From contig CALUDF010000003.1 in assembly GCA_943914745.1 (NCBI GenBank), positions 1-23,645 of the forward strand: a DNA stretch of 23,645 nucleotides. The letters run 5' to 3'. Every line of letters begins with the position of its first letter. Within the stretch, counting starts at the first letter, position 1. The notes below the pieces were generated by a model, which saw only the letters and a program-made list of their open reading frames with translations, ran no database searches and was not told the origin of the DNA. The position numbers and the translations under genes were made by a program. Below, one piece after another: positions 8,011 to 14,878 of this stretch. This DNA comes from an uncultured Bacteriovorax sp. (GTDB taxonomy: Bacteria > Bdellovibrionota > Bacteriovoracia > Bacteriovoracales > Bacteriovoracaceae).

Positions 8011-8592
8011 ATGATGAAACACTGCCGTTATCTCTTTGTTCTCTTGATCGTTAGCTGTGGCACGACCGAAGAAAAAAAAGAACCTAAAACTTATTCTGAA
8101 GAAACCAACCGCGCTTTTTTGCAAATTGAGCGCGGCGACTCTTACTATATGAAACGTCCCCCTAAGGCGAGCACTCCTCCGCAAGTCAAAACGCCCGCAG
8201 AAAGACCAAGGCCCACTTACCGCGAGGAAGTCAGACCTCCTGAAATTGTCGTGAAGCCCGCCAGGCGAAATGAAGTGCCTTCTAACGAAGAAATTGTCAT
8301 TGACGAAAAAATTAATTATCAAGAGACGCAAAAAGAAAAATCAATCACAGGACTTATTCCAAAGTCTGAAACCAAGCCAAAAAAAAGCGCTCCTCAGGAT
8401 GAGCGCCTCATTGAGATCAACCAGAACCTGGCCTTCTACTGCATGAAACACAGAAAAGACCCGCGTTTTGGAGACAGTGAAGAAAGATGCATGGCCTTCG
8501 TGAACAAATCGATGAAAGACTGCCAAAAGGTTCACAAGACTCCCAATAAAAAGCTCCTCGCCTGCATCCAAACAAAATTAAAGCGTAGGTAA
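8011..8592 (+). CDS. Small lipoprotein of unknown function with Pro-rich linker and Cys-containing C-terminal domain
   Basis: I do not recognise the family of this 193-residue product. The N-terminus is a lipoprotein signal: LLIVSC places Cys16 in a good lipobox, so it should be lipid-anchored in the envelope. Residues 17-125 are charged and Pro-rich, probably disordered. Residues 127-193 look folded and helical, with four cysteines spaced to allow two disulfides (in FYCMKH, ERCMAF, KDCQKV and LACIQT). The start is the ATG at 8011; an ATG at 8014 would also serve. It is 5 bases after the nuclease gene and 3 before the DTW gene, so it is co-transcribed. Its position suggests an envelope partner of the nuclease, but nothing in the sequence proves that. 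Confidence 0.75.
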   Translation: MMKHCRYLFVLLIVSCGTTEEKKEPKTYSEETNRAFLQIERGDSYYMKRPPKASTPPQVKTPAERPRPTYREEVRPPEIVVKPARRNEVPSNEEIVIDEKINYQETQKEKSITGLIPKSETKPKKSAPQDERLIEINQNLAFYCMKHRKDPRFGDSEERCMAFVNKSMKDCQKVHKTPNKKLLACIQTKLKRR

Positions 8593-8595
8593 ACG

Positions 8596-9255
8596 ATGGA
8601 ACAATACAATCTTGATTACTCCTTCACCACTGAGAGCCGGGCCTTCTGCCAGGAATGTGATTTTTTAAAATCGCGCTGCCTTTGTGACACCTTAAAAATG
8701 ATCCCTAATCACCTGCACCTGATTGTCCTTCAGCACCCGAGTGAGACAAAACACCCTCTCAACACTGTCCGGATCATGAAAAAAAGCTTTAAAGCTGTGA
8801 CGGTCATTGTCGGGGAAGACTTCACCAATGATTTAAGACTCAACACCCTTCTTTGCGACTCTCAAAATAAATGCGCCCTTCTCTATCCAGGCCCTGACGC
8901 CTTTGTCCTGGAGAAAAATTCAAAAGAGGCTAAAGATAAGGCCCCGACTCATTTACTGCTCATTGATGGGACGTGGAGAAAGGCCAAAAAGATTTACCTG
9001 CTCTCAAAGAATCTTCAAAGACTTCCGTCGATAAAATTAAATTCAGAAGAAGGCTCTGATTACAGAATCAGAAAAGCTCCTACAGAGAGTGCCCTCTCGA
9101 CTTTAGAAGCAAGTGTTCACGCCTTAAATATTCTTGAGCCAGGTCTTGATACATCTTCTGCCATTGCATCCTTTCAAAAGATGATTGATTTACAGATTCA
9201 GAAAATGGGACGCACGGTTTATCAGACAAATTATTTGGATAAAAAAAAGGAGTAG
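8596..9255 (+). CDS. tapT: DTW-domain tRNA-uridine aminocarboxypropyltransferase
   Basis: DTW-domain proteins such as E. coli TapT (YfiP) transfer the aminocarboxypropyl group of S-adenosylmethionine to uridine (acp3U) in the variable loop of tRNAs. The 219-residue product has the N-terminal zinc-type cluster CxxC...CxC (Cys18, 21, 28, 30), LQHPSETKHPLNT (45-57), LLYPG (95-99), the signature DGTW (124-127) followed by RKAKKI, and YRIRKAP...STLEA (156-172). Cysteines, motif order and length all fit the family, so the family call is secure. The exact tRNA position is inferred. Being last in a transcript behind two exported proteins looks incidental. Its TAG stop forms part of the hairpin that ends the convergent iron-sulfur protein gene. 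Confidence 0.88.
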   Translation: MEQYNLDYSFTTESRAFCQECDFLKSRCLCDTLKMIPNHLHLIVLQHPSETKHPLNTVRIMKKSFKAVTVIVGEDFTNDLRLNTLLCDSQNKCALLYPGPDAFVLEKNSKEAKDKAPTHLLLIDGTWRKAKKIYLLSKNLQRLPSIKLNSEEGSDYRIRKAPTESALSTLEASVHALNILEPGLDTSSAIASFQKMIDLQIQKMGRTVYQTNYLDKKKE

Positions 9256-9269
9256 TCAAAACTACTCCT
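9241..9269 (-). terminator. Rho-independent terminator of the HiPIP gene, embedded in the end of the DTW gene
   Basis: AGGAGTAG (9248-9255) and CTACTCCT (9262-9269) form a perfect 8-bp stem with a 6-base loop. On the minus strand the stem is followed directly by eight or more Us (the A-run ending at 9247), the classic intrinsic form. On the plus strand it is followed by CAAAAAA, so it should not terminate that way. It lies 28 bases past the HiPIP stop codon and covers the DTW stop codon (TAG, 9253-9255). Confidence 0.8.
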
Positions 9270-9297
9270 CAAAAAATAACATCATTTTCTTGATGAA

Positions 9298-9645
9298 TTA
9301 CTTCGCTAAGTACGACTTGCACCATCCACAATTCGTTACAAATCTCATCCCCATCATTGTACATGGAGCATATCCACCTTCAGCTTTTTTATCATTGTAG
9401 TACTTACAGTTCCCACAGTTTTGTCCCGGCTTATGCTTAGCATTTTTTGAAGCTTTTCCATCTTCAACATAGTCTAAGCTCTTTGCCATTCCTTCGCCTA
9501 CTTTTGCCACTTGCTTGCCTGCAGGAGCGGCCGTTGGGCAACCAGCAGCTTGTGCCTTTACGCTCTTAAGAGCAAAAGGAGCGATGGCCGCTGCCGCTAG
9601 GGCCATGCTAAAAAATGAACGGCGGTCTAAATTTTTTTCTTCCAT
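9298..9645 (-). CDS. Tat-exported high-potential iron-sulfur protein (HiPIP)
   Basis: HiPIPs are small soluble periplasmic electron carriers with one [4Fe-4S] cluster cycling between 3+ and 2+. I place the start at the ATG at 9645 (115 residues), not the upstream in-frame TTG at 9657, because GGAG (9652-9655) is well spaced for it. A twin-arginine signal with DRRSFF (7-12) and a hydrophobic Ala-rich stretch ends near KAQA (33). The mature part has the HiPIP ligand pattern CGNC (Cys77, Cys80), APC (Cys95) and GWC (Cys109); spacings of 2, 14 and 13 residues fit the family. Cys106, three residues before the last ligand, is extra. Tat export fits a cofactor inserted before export. A partner such as a cytochrome complex is not encoded nearby. 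TTGTAA (9704-9709) and GATAAC (9682-9687), read on the minus strand with a 16-base spacer, are a plausible promoter. Confidence 0.88.
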   Translation of the reverse strand: MEEKNLDRRSFFSMALAAAAIAPFALKSVKAQAAGCPTAAPAGKQVAKVGEGMAKSLDYVEDGKASKNAKHKPGQNCGNCKYYNDKKAEGGYAPCTMMGMRFVTNCGWCKSYLAK

Positions 9646-9855
9646 ATATATCTCCAAAAATTTTTAAAAAGTTCCTCGGATGTTATCACGTAAAAGGGCC
9701 CATTTACAAAAGTTATCATGAGAAAAATCTAGTTATTTTAAGTAGTTATATCCAAACTCCTGTTGTGGCCTTCAAACTAAAAAGTGCATCGCAAAAACTT
9801 TTAAAAGTGCTGCGTCTTTGGTATGACTGCCCCCTATCTTAGACTTTGAGGGACC
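9646..9855. other. Divergent intergenic region between HiPIP and apaG genes
   Basis: The region is 210 bases long. It holds the ribosome binding site (9652-9655) and a plausible sigma-70 promoter for the HiPIP gene (9682-9709, minus strand). On the plus strand GGTATGACT near 9820 could serve as a -10 for apaG, but no good -35 accompanies it. An open frame of 75 codons crossing this stretch lacks a ribosome binding site and recognisable content; I do not call it. Confidence 0.45.
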
Positions 9856-10296
9856 ATGGAACACATCAATTCGATTGAACCAAACGAATATTACTTTGAG
9901 ACCACCCAAGATATTTTAATTGAAGTCTACCCTCACTATGTCCCTGAGCGCTCTTCTCCTGAGCACAATCAGTATTTTTACGCTTACAAAATCCAAATCA
10001 CCAATAAAAGCGAAGTCGCTTGTCGCGTTATCCACCGCCATTGGAAAATTAAAGACGGCAATGGAAAAACTTACGACGTCCAGGGCTCTGGAGTTGTCGG
10101 TGAGCAACCAATGCTTAAACCTGGTGAGTCTTTCGAGTACACCAGCTTCTGCCCGCTTCATTCTCCTTATGGGAATATGCGTGGGAAATACCAGATGATC
10201 GATGAATTCGGAAACCGCTTCTGGGTCAGCGTCCCGGTCTTCTTCTTTAGGCCTCCACGCCATTTAAATGAAGCAGGCGAAAGCGTTATTCAATAA
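9856..10296 (+). CDS. apaG: ApaG family protein
   Basis: ApaG is a small cytosolic fibronectin-III-like beta-sandwich protein found across bacteria; mutants in enterobacteria affect Co2+/Mg2+ sensitivity, but its molecular role remains unclear. The 146-residue product carries the family's glycine-rich GSGVVGEQP (77-85), the LKPGESFEYTS segment (87-97), CPLHSPYGNMRG (99-110) and the closing WVSVPVFFF strand (123-131). The length is about 15-20 residues above the usual 125 or so, mostly as a longer C-terminal tail. It stands alone rather than beside apaH or ksgA. No terminator is seen before the next gene 65 bases on. Confidence 0.9.
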   Translation: MEHINSIEPNEYYFETTQDILIEVYPHYVPERSSPEHNQYFYAYKIQITNKSEVACRVIHRHWKIKDGNGKTYDVQGSGVVGEQPMLKPGESFEYTSFCPLHSPYGNMRGKYQMIDEFGNRFWVSVPVFFFRPPRHLNEAGESVIQ

Positions 10297-10361
10297 AACC
10301 TTTTCAATTCATAAACGTTACCGTTACCATAAACAATCTTTTACTATTAACGGGGACTTTT

Positions 10362-11135
10362 ATGAAACGTCTTTTGGTTTTAACCACACTTCTTACTTCT
10401 CTAATCTCACTTTCTGCCTTTGCCGACTTAGACACAGTCATTAAAAATAAAAAACTGCGCGTGGCCGTCGATACAACTTACCCTCCAATGGAGTTTGAAG
10501 ACTCGTCGGGAAAAGTCATAGGGCTTGACGTGGACCTGGCCCGTGAATTGGCAAAAATTTTAAAAGTTGAAGCTGAGTTTGTCGTCATGCCTTGGGATGG
10601 AATCCTCGCAGGGCTTCAGTCAAACCGCTACGACATTATTATGTCCTCAATGAACATCACTCCGGAGAGAGTAGCGGCAGTGAACTTTGTCCCTTATATT
10701 TCAATGGGCCAGGTTTTTGTTGTGAAACAAACTGCGGCAGCGGTCACTAAGGACACTGAGCTTCTTGGCAGAACGGTTGCCGTTCAAGTTGATACAACTT
10801 CATTTTCTGCCGTTGAGGCCATCCAGAAAAAAGGTGTCAAAATCAAAGCGATTAAAACTTTTCCAGGGGCCACCGAAACTTTTAGCGCGCTCAAGGCCAA
10901 TCAAGCAGACGTGATCGTAACAGATGAAGCGGTTGGCAGATACTACACTGGCCTTGATGCCAAGACCTTTAAGGTTTCTGGAAACGCACTAAAGCCAGAA
11001 CCAATCGGGATTGCCGTCAGAAAGACTGACCCAAAATTATTAAAGGCGCTTGAAGATGCAATGAAGACTCTAAAATCAAATGGCACTTACTCTCGCATTT
11101 ACAAACAATGGCTAAAAACTGAGCCAACACTGTAG
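10362..11135 (+). CDS. Polar amino acid ABC transporter, periplasmic binding protein
   Basis: This is a family 3 solute-binding protein, which captures an amino acid in the periplasm and delivers it to its permease. Residues 1-21 are a signal peptide ending SAFA. The family start LRVAVDTTYPPMEF (32-45), GLDVDLARELAKIL (54-67), MNITPERVAAVNF (97-109, Arg103 expected to bind the substrate carboxylate) and TDEAVGRYY (187-195, Asp188 expected to bind the amino group) are all in place. A ribosome binding site (GGGGAC) precedes the ATG. It is the first gene of a three-gene operon with permease and ATPase, spaced by 7 and -1 bases. It resembles glutamine/arginine-type binders; the ligand cannot be read from sequence by eye. 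Confidence 0.92.
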   Translation: MKRLLVLTTLLTSLISLSAFADLDTVIKNKKLRVAVDTTYPPMEFEDSSGKVIGLDVDLARELAKILKVEAEFVVMPWDGILAGLQSNRYDIIMSSMNITPERVAAVNFVPYISMGQVFVVKQTAAAVTKDTELLGRTVAVQVDTTSFSAVEAIQKKGVKIKAIKTFPGATETFSALKANQADVIVTDEAVGRYYTGLDAKTFKVSGNALKPEPIGIAVRKTDPKLLKALEDAMKTLKSNGTYSRIYKQWLKTEPTL

Positions 11136-11142
11136 TCTATAG

Positions 11143-11835
11143 ATGGAACTTGAATTAGGTTTTTGGGCATTTTCTAAAACGATTGTTTTACCGCGCTTAA
11201 TGGAAGGAATGGGGATCACGCTAAAGCTCACACTCATCAGTGGAGTTTGTGGCCTGATCCTCGGGATGATTCTCGCTCTCATGAGAATATCAACCTTTAA
11301 AGTCTTAAACTGGATCTCTGTTTTATATGTCACTCTCTTTAGAGGGACACCTCTTCTTCTCCAGATCCTCTTCATCTACTTCGCTCTTCCGACAATCCTG
11401 TCTACTTACGGGATTGATATGGTTATCGATTCTTTTCCGGCCGGGATTTTGGCCCTCTCGCTCAATTGTGCAGCTTATTTAGCAGAGATTTTTCGCGCAG
11501 GAATTTTATCCATTCCCAAAGGACAAACAGAGGCAGCCAGGGCCCTGGGGCTTTCGCGCCATCAGACGATGTATAAAATTATTATCCCGCAAACATACAG
11601 AAGAATTATTCCACCGGTGGTCAACGAACTTTCTGCTTTGACTAAAGAGACTTCCCTGGTTTCTGTTATTTCTCTGGGAGAGCTTCTCTATGTCACTCAG
11701 CGAGTAGGCGCTAAATACCTGCGCGTCTGGGAAGTCTACATCTGGGCAGCTCTTGGGTATTTGATCATCGTCATGATTTTAAGTTTGATTGCTTCAAGAG
11801 TGGAAAACCGCCTGCTCAAAAAAGGAGGGGTGTAA
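11143..11835 (+). CDS. Polar amino acid ABC transporter, permease
   Basis: This is a 230-residue inner-membrane permease of the HisMQ/GlnP type. Hydrophobic segments fall near 25-48, 55-82, 98-118, 160-180 and 195-220, consistent with five membrane passes. The EAA loop that docks the ATPase is present as EAARALGLSRHQ (130-141) followed by IIIPQTYRRIIPP. TLFRGTPLLLQ (64-74) is typical of the family. Only one permease gene is present, so it probably forms a homodimer. The ribosome binding site is poor, and the start lies 7 bases after the binding-protein stop, suggesting coupling. Its TAA stop overlaps the ATG of the ATPase gene (TAATG). Confidence 0.93.
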   Translation: MELELGFWAFSKTIVLPRLMEGMGITLKLTLISGVCGLILGMILALMRISTFKVLNWISVLYVTLFRGTPLLLQILFIYFALPTILSTYGIDMVIDSFPAGILALSLNCAAYLAEIFRAGILSIPKGQTEAARALGLSRHQTMYKIIIPQTYRRIIPPVVNELSALTKETSLVSVISLGELLYVTQRVGAKYLRVWEVYIWAALGYLIIVMILSLIASRVENRLLKKGGV

Positions 11836-12578
11836 TGAAATCCAATGAAGTGATTTTAAAAATCTCCAACATAAAAAAGTTTTTTGGACACAACGAAGTT
11901 TTAAAAGATATTTCGACAGACATTACCAAAGGTGAAGTGGTGGTTATAATCGGGCCTTCTGGTTCGGGGAAGTCCACTTTTCTTCGTTGCTTAAATTATC
12001 TGGAAATTCCGACCAGCGGTGAGATCAACTTCAAAGGCCAAGTGATCGAACACAACACAAAAGAGCATGAGCTCGATATTTACCGTTCAAAAATCGGAAT
12101 GGTGTTTCAAAGCTTCAACCTCTTTCCTCACCTCACAGTTCTAGAAAATATCACTCTTGCTCCGATTTGCGTCTTAGAGATCTCAAAAGAAAAGGCCCAA
12201 GCGCACGCCCTTGAATTACTTCAGAGCGTGGGGCTTAAAGAAAAAGCACACGCCTACCCCAGAGACCTCTCAGGAGGACAACAGCAACGCGTGGCCATCG
12301 CCAGAGCGCTTGCCATGAAACCAGATGTGATGCTCTTTGATGAGGCCACCAGTGCCCTTGACCCCGAGCTTGTTGGAGAAGTTTTAAAAGTCATGAAAGA
12401 CCTCGCCCACACGGGGATGACGATGGTGGTGGTGACCCATGAGATGGGTTTTGCCCGCGAAGTGGCCGACCGAGTGATCTTCATGGATAAAGGGGTAATA
12501 GTTGAGCAAGGAGCTCCGGAGGAGGTTTTTGGCTCCCCTAAAGAGAAAAGAACTGCCGATTTTTTGAAGAAATTATAA
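11835..12578 (+). CDS. Polar amino acid ABC transporter, ATP-binding protein (GlnQ-type)
   Basis: The 247-residue cytosolic ATPase energises the importer encoded just upstream. All motifs are intact: Walker A GPSGSGKST (40-48), Q-loop Gln92 in VFQSFNLFPH, ABC signature LSGGQQQRVAIARAL (145-159), Walker B MLFDE with catalytic Glu170, D-loop SALDPE (173-178) and switch His202 in VTHEMGF. Length and motif spacing are standard for the GlnQ/HisP subfamily. The start codon shares one base with the permease stop, and GGAGGGG nearby serves as ribosome binding site. No terminator is obvious before the next gene. Confidence 0.95.
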   Translation: MKSNEVILKISNIKKFFGHNEVLKDISTDITKGEVVVIIGPSGSGKSTFLRCLNYLEIPTSGEINFKGQVIEHNTKEHELDIYRSKIGMVFQSFNLFPHLTVLENITLAPICVLEISKEKAQAHALELLQSVGLKEKAHAYPRDLSGGQQQRVAIARALAMKPDVMLFDEATSALDPELVGEVLKVMKDLAHTGMTMVVVTHEMGFAREVADRVIFMDKGVIVEQGAPEEVFGSPKEKRTADFLKKL

Positions 12579-12639
12579 TCTCCCCTGACGATTAAAGTCT
12601 CCTGCTAAGATTTTTTCATAGCGAGCCGAAAAAGCTCCT

Positions 12640-13797
12640 ATGAAAACTACAATTATTTTCTCTGCACTCCTGTGTTTGTTTGTCTCAACCAATGCCCATG
12701 CAATGGGGGCCAAAAAGCCCACGCCAACAACACCGACAACTCCTCCACCGACAATCCCCACAAATCCGACTTTGGACTTTGGAGACAAGCTCTCTGCCGA
12801 AGACTACTTGGATGCTGCCGCTGAAATCGGCCCTCAGGTGGATGACTCACAAAATGATAATGAATTAATTGGCTCTCAAAGAGAGAACATGAACGTCGAT
12901 CAAGTCGACCAATGCTTTAACGATCAAGGCGAGCACCACTACTTCGCCGATCAAATCAGCTATTACGTCCAGGAAATGATCGATGACGTGCCGGCAAAAA
13001 TCGGCTTCATCGGCAGCTCCTATGGAACGAGCACTGATGACAATGCTTACTTCCCGACTTCCCTCATTAGACATCCTCTCTGCCAAGTGAGTTCTGCGAC
13101 TCTCTCAAAAACGATGAATAAAGTTCCAGGGCAGTCGACGATTGATAAATTAAACCGCTTTGCGGCCACGGTGAACTCTTTTCGCCAGGACGTTTTAGCA
13201 GGGAATCAGTCTGCAAAAAAAGAACTCTTGGGAACATGGACGAGAATGTTTTCGTGCCTGGCCTATGCTGAATCACTAAGCACGGCCGATTCAACAACAT
13301 CAAAAAATGTCGCGACAAAAGTAGCTCCGACAGGATACAGAAAGCCCGCGGGAGTCAAGTTCTATGAAGACCCGGCCCAGGACGCGGCTTCACGCCTTAA
13401 TATTGGGATGTTTCAGTTTACTCCTAACAGCGGCGGGAATATCCAGCCTTGTATCCGCGCCTGGAACTCAATTCACCAGGAAAAAAACAACTGTCAAATC
13501 GGCCAGAAGGCTTCCCAGTCAGAGCTCATTAAAATCCTTGGAAGCTCTTACCAAAGCTTCAATGCCTTCTGTGGTATCCATAAATTAGTCCAGACGTTTG
13601 CCGTTCAGGTCAACACTTCTAAAACAAGTGCGACTCACCCATCGAATGTGGTCAACGGAAAGTTCAAAAACTATGAAGAAAGATGCGTCTCTCCCCACTT
13701 TCAAGCGGGGAAGGCCTACAACCATTTTGGGCCATTTCAAAATTCGACGGGAACAAACCTAGACAAGCTCTTTACTTGCATTGAGAACAGTCGCTAG
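12640..13797 (+). CDS. Exported protein with a lysozyme/transglycosylase-like segment, unknown function
   Basis: The product is 385 residues and its family is not recognised. A signal peptide (cleavage near NAHA, residue 21) is followed by a Thr/Pro-rich linker (about 25-45) and an acidic region. The C-terminal half has MFSCLAYAESLS (203-214) and, 40 residues on, SRLNIGMFQFTPN (251-263) then IQPCIRAWN. A Glu in a helix followed by an S/N..G.FQ..P motif is the pattern of the lysozyme-like fold in lytic transglycosylases, with Glu211 the candidate acid. The match is loose and by eye. Seven or more cysteines in the mature part fit disulfides in an exported protein. A peptidoglycan target is plausible in a predator. 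The last 26 bases overlap the end of the convergent glycosyltransferase gene. No clear ribosome binding site was seen. Confidence 0.72.
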   Translation: MKTTIIFSALLCLFVSTNAHAMGAKKPTPTTPTTPPPTIPTNPTLDFGDKLSAEDYLDAAAEIGPQVDDSQNDNELIGSQRENMNVDQVDQCFNDQGEHHYFADQISYYVQEMIDDVPAKIGFIGSSYGTSTDDNAYFPTSLIRHPLCQVSSATLSKTMNKVPGQSTIDKLNRFAATVNSFRQDVLAGNQSAKKELLGTWTRMFSCLAYAESLSTADSTTSKNVATKVAPTGYRKPAGVKFYEDPAQDAASRLNIGMFQFTPNSGGNIQPCIRAWNSIHQEKNNCQIGQKASQSELIKILGSSYQSFNAFCGIHKLVQTFAVQVNTSKTSATHPSNVVNGKFKNYEERCVSPHFQAGKAYNHFGPFQNSTGTNLDKLFTCIENSR

Positions 13798-14878
13798 AGT
13801 GCGTGTGATCATGAGAGTGGGTCTCTGGATGGATCTCATGAAAAACTTTATCTAACGTGCGCTTCATTTGCGCTTTGAACTTGATGTCGTGGTATTCCAT
13901 GACATGCGCGCGAAGTTTTTGTGATTCAATGACACTGTCGCTGATGACTTCATCCAAAGCTTTTTTGATTTCATTTTTATCAAAGTGCGAGATGTAACCT
14001 ACTCCAATTCCAGAGAGCCATTTTGCAAGAGGCTTTGCCAAGATAACAGGTCTTCCTGTGGCAAGAGTCCCCAATGCCAGGGCCGGGAAATCCTCTGTGT
14101 TAAAAGTGACCAATGCTTTTGAAGAAGCAAGCACAGGTGCATGCTCACCACTACAACGGTCGCCAAAAAAAGTGTTTTCCGGGAAGCCTGCTTTAAGCTC
14201 GCCTAAGTGCGAGTCTGGCCCGATAAACTGAAAAGCATAGTTCCACTCTTTCATCCAACTGATAATGTCAGAGGCCTCTTTAACTGTAAGGCCACGGGCC
14301 TCGATTAAAAAGAAATGATGTTTAAACATGTCTTTTGGAAATAGAGCGTAGTCCGAGACTCTAAACGGAGGAGGAACGACTTCTGTCCTTTTTAATCCAT
14401 CCAAAGTTTTAAGAAGATCTTCTCTCGAAGACAGCACAAGATCCGCTTGCCCCAGCGTTTTTTTGACCCATGAATAAACCATGGGAGCAAAAAGCTTTTG
14501 CATGAACGTTTTTTTTATTTTGGAATCCAAGTCCATGTCGTAGAGATAAGTGATGAGTTTTGTCGTCTTGCACTTGGCAAGCCCCTGCGAGAAACCTTTT
14601 GAGACGTTGATGATTAAATCGTACTCACATGAAACAAACAGGTTTTTTGCCAGAGAAGGAATTTTATTTGAGTGTTCATAAAACTCTTTTTCCGTCGTGA
14701 CCACATTGCTTAAGAAAGTCGACTTAATCGACCTCTGCTCGATGTGTCCTAGGATCGCCCCTTTTTTATGAGCAAAACAATAGATCGGAGCTTCTGGGAA
14801 AACTTCGCAAAGGCTCTCGATAATTTCAACGTAATGGCTTCTGCCTAATAAATAATCACAGGTGATGGCTACTTTCAT
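13772..14878 (-). CDS. Glycosyltransferase family 4-like protein with His/Cys-rich tail
   Basis: This is a 368-residue protein resembling WbaZ-type GT4 enzymes that add sugars to surface polysaccharide from nucleotide-sugar donors. MKVAITCDYLLG at the start, ALVTFNTEDFPALALG (255-270) and ATGRPVI (273-279) are family features. In GT4 the donor-binding motif is EDFG....EAMA.G.PVI; here the first Glu (262) is kept but the second is Gly270. Residues 347-368 form a tail rich in His (HSHDHTHSSDCSQC) able to bind metal; the family does not normally have it. The last eight codons overlap the 3' end of the convergent gene. Its ATG overlaps the TGA of the upstream epimerase gene (ATGA), so the two are translationally coupled. 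The acceptor and sugar are unknown. Confidence 0.82.
   Translation of the reverse strand: MKVAITCDYLLGRSHYVEIIESLCEVFPEAPIYCFAHKKGAILGHIEQRSIKSTFLSNVVTTEKEFYEHSNKIPSLAKNLFVSCEYDLIINVSKGFSQGLAKCKTTKLITYLYDMDLDSKIKKTFMQKLFAPMVYSWVKKTLGQADLVLSSREDLLKTLDGLKRTEVVPPPFRVSDYALFPKDMFKHHFFLIEARGLTVKEASDIISWMKEWNYAFQFIGPDSHLGELKAGFPENTFFGDRCSGEHAPVLASSKALVTFNTEDFPALALGTLATGRPVILAKPLAKWLSGIGVGYISHFDKNEIKKALDEVISDSVIESQKLRAHVMEYHDIKFKAQMKRTLDKVFHEIHPETHSHDHTHSSDCSQCK

Noticed and set aside
9646..9657. In-frame TTG start at 9657 for the HiPIP gene
   Set aside because: It would place the GGAG ribosome binding site inside the coding region; the ATG at 9645 fits that site.
9615..9842. 75-codon open frame on the plus strand
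   Set aside because: It overlaps the HiPIP gene, lacks a ribosome binding site and has no recognisable content; most likely an intergenic shadow.
10316..10327. Tandem CGTTAC-CGTTAC before the amino-acid importer operon
   Set aside because: Only two 6-base units with no promoter fit; too short to support a regulatory claim.
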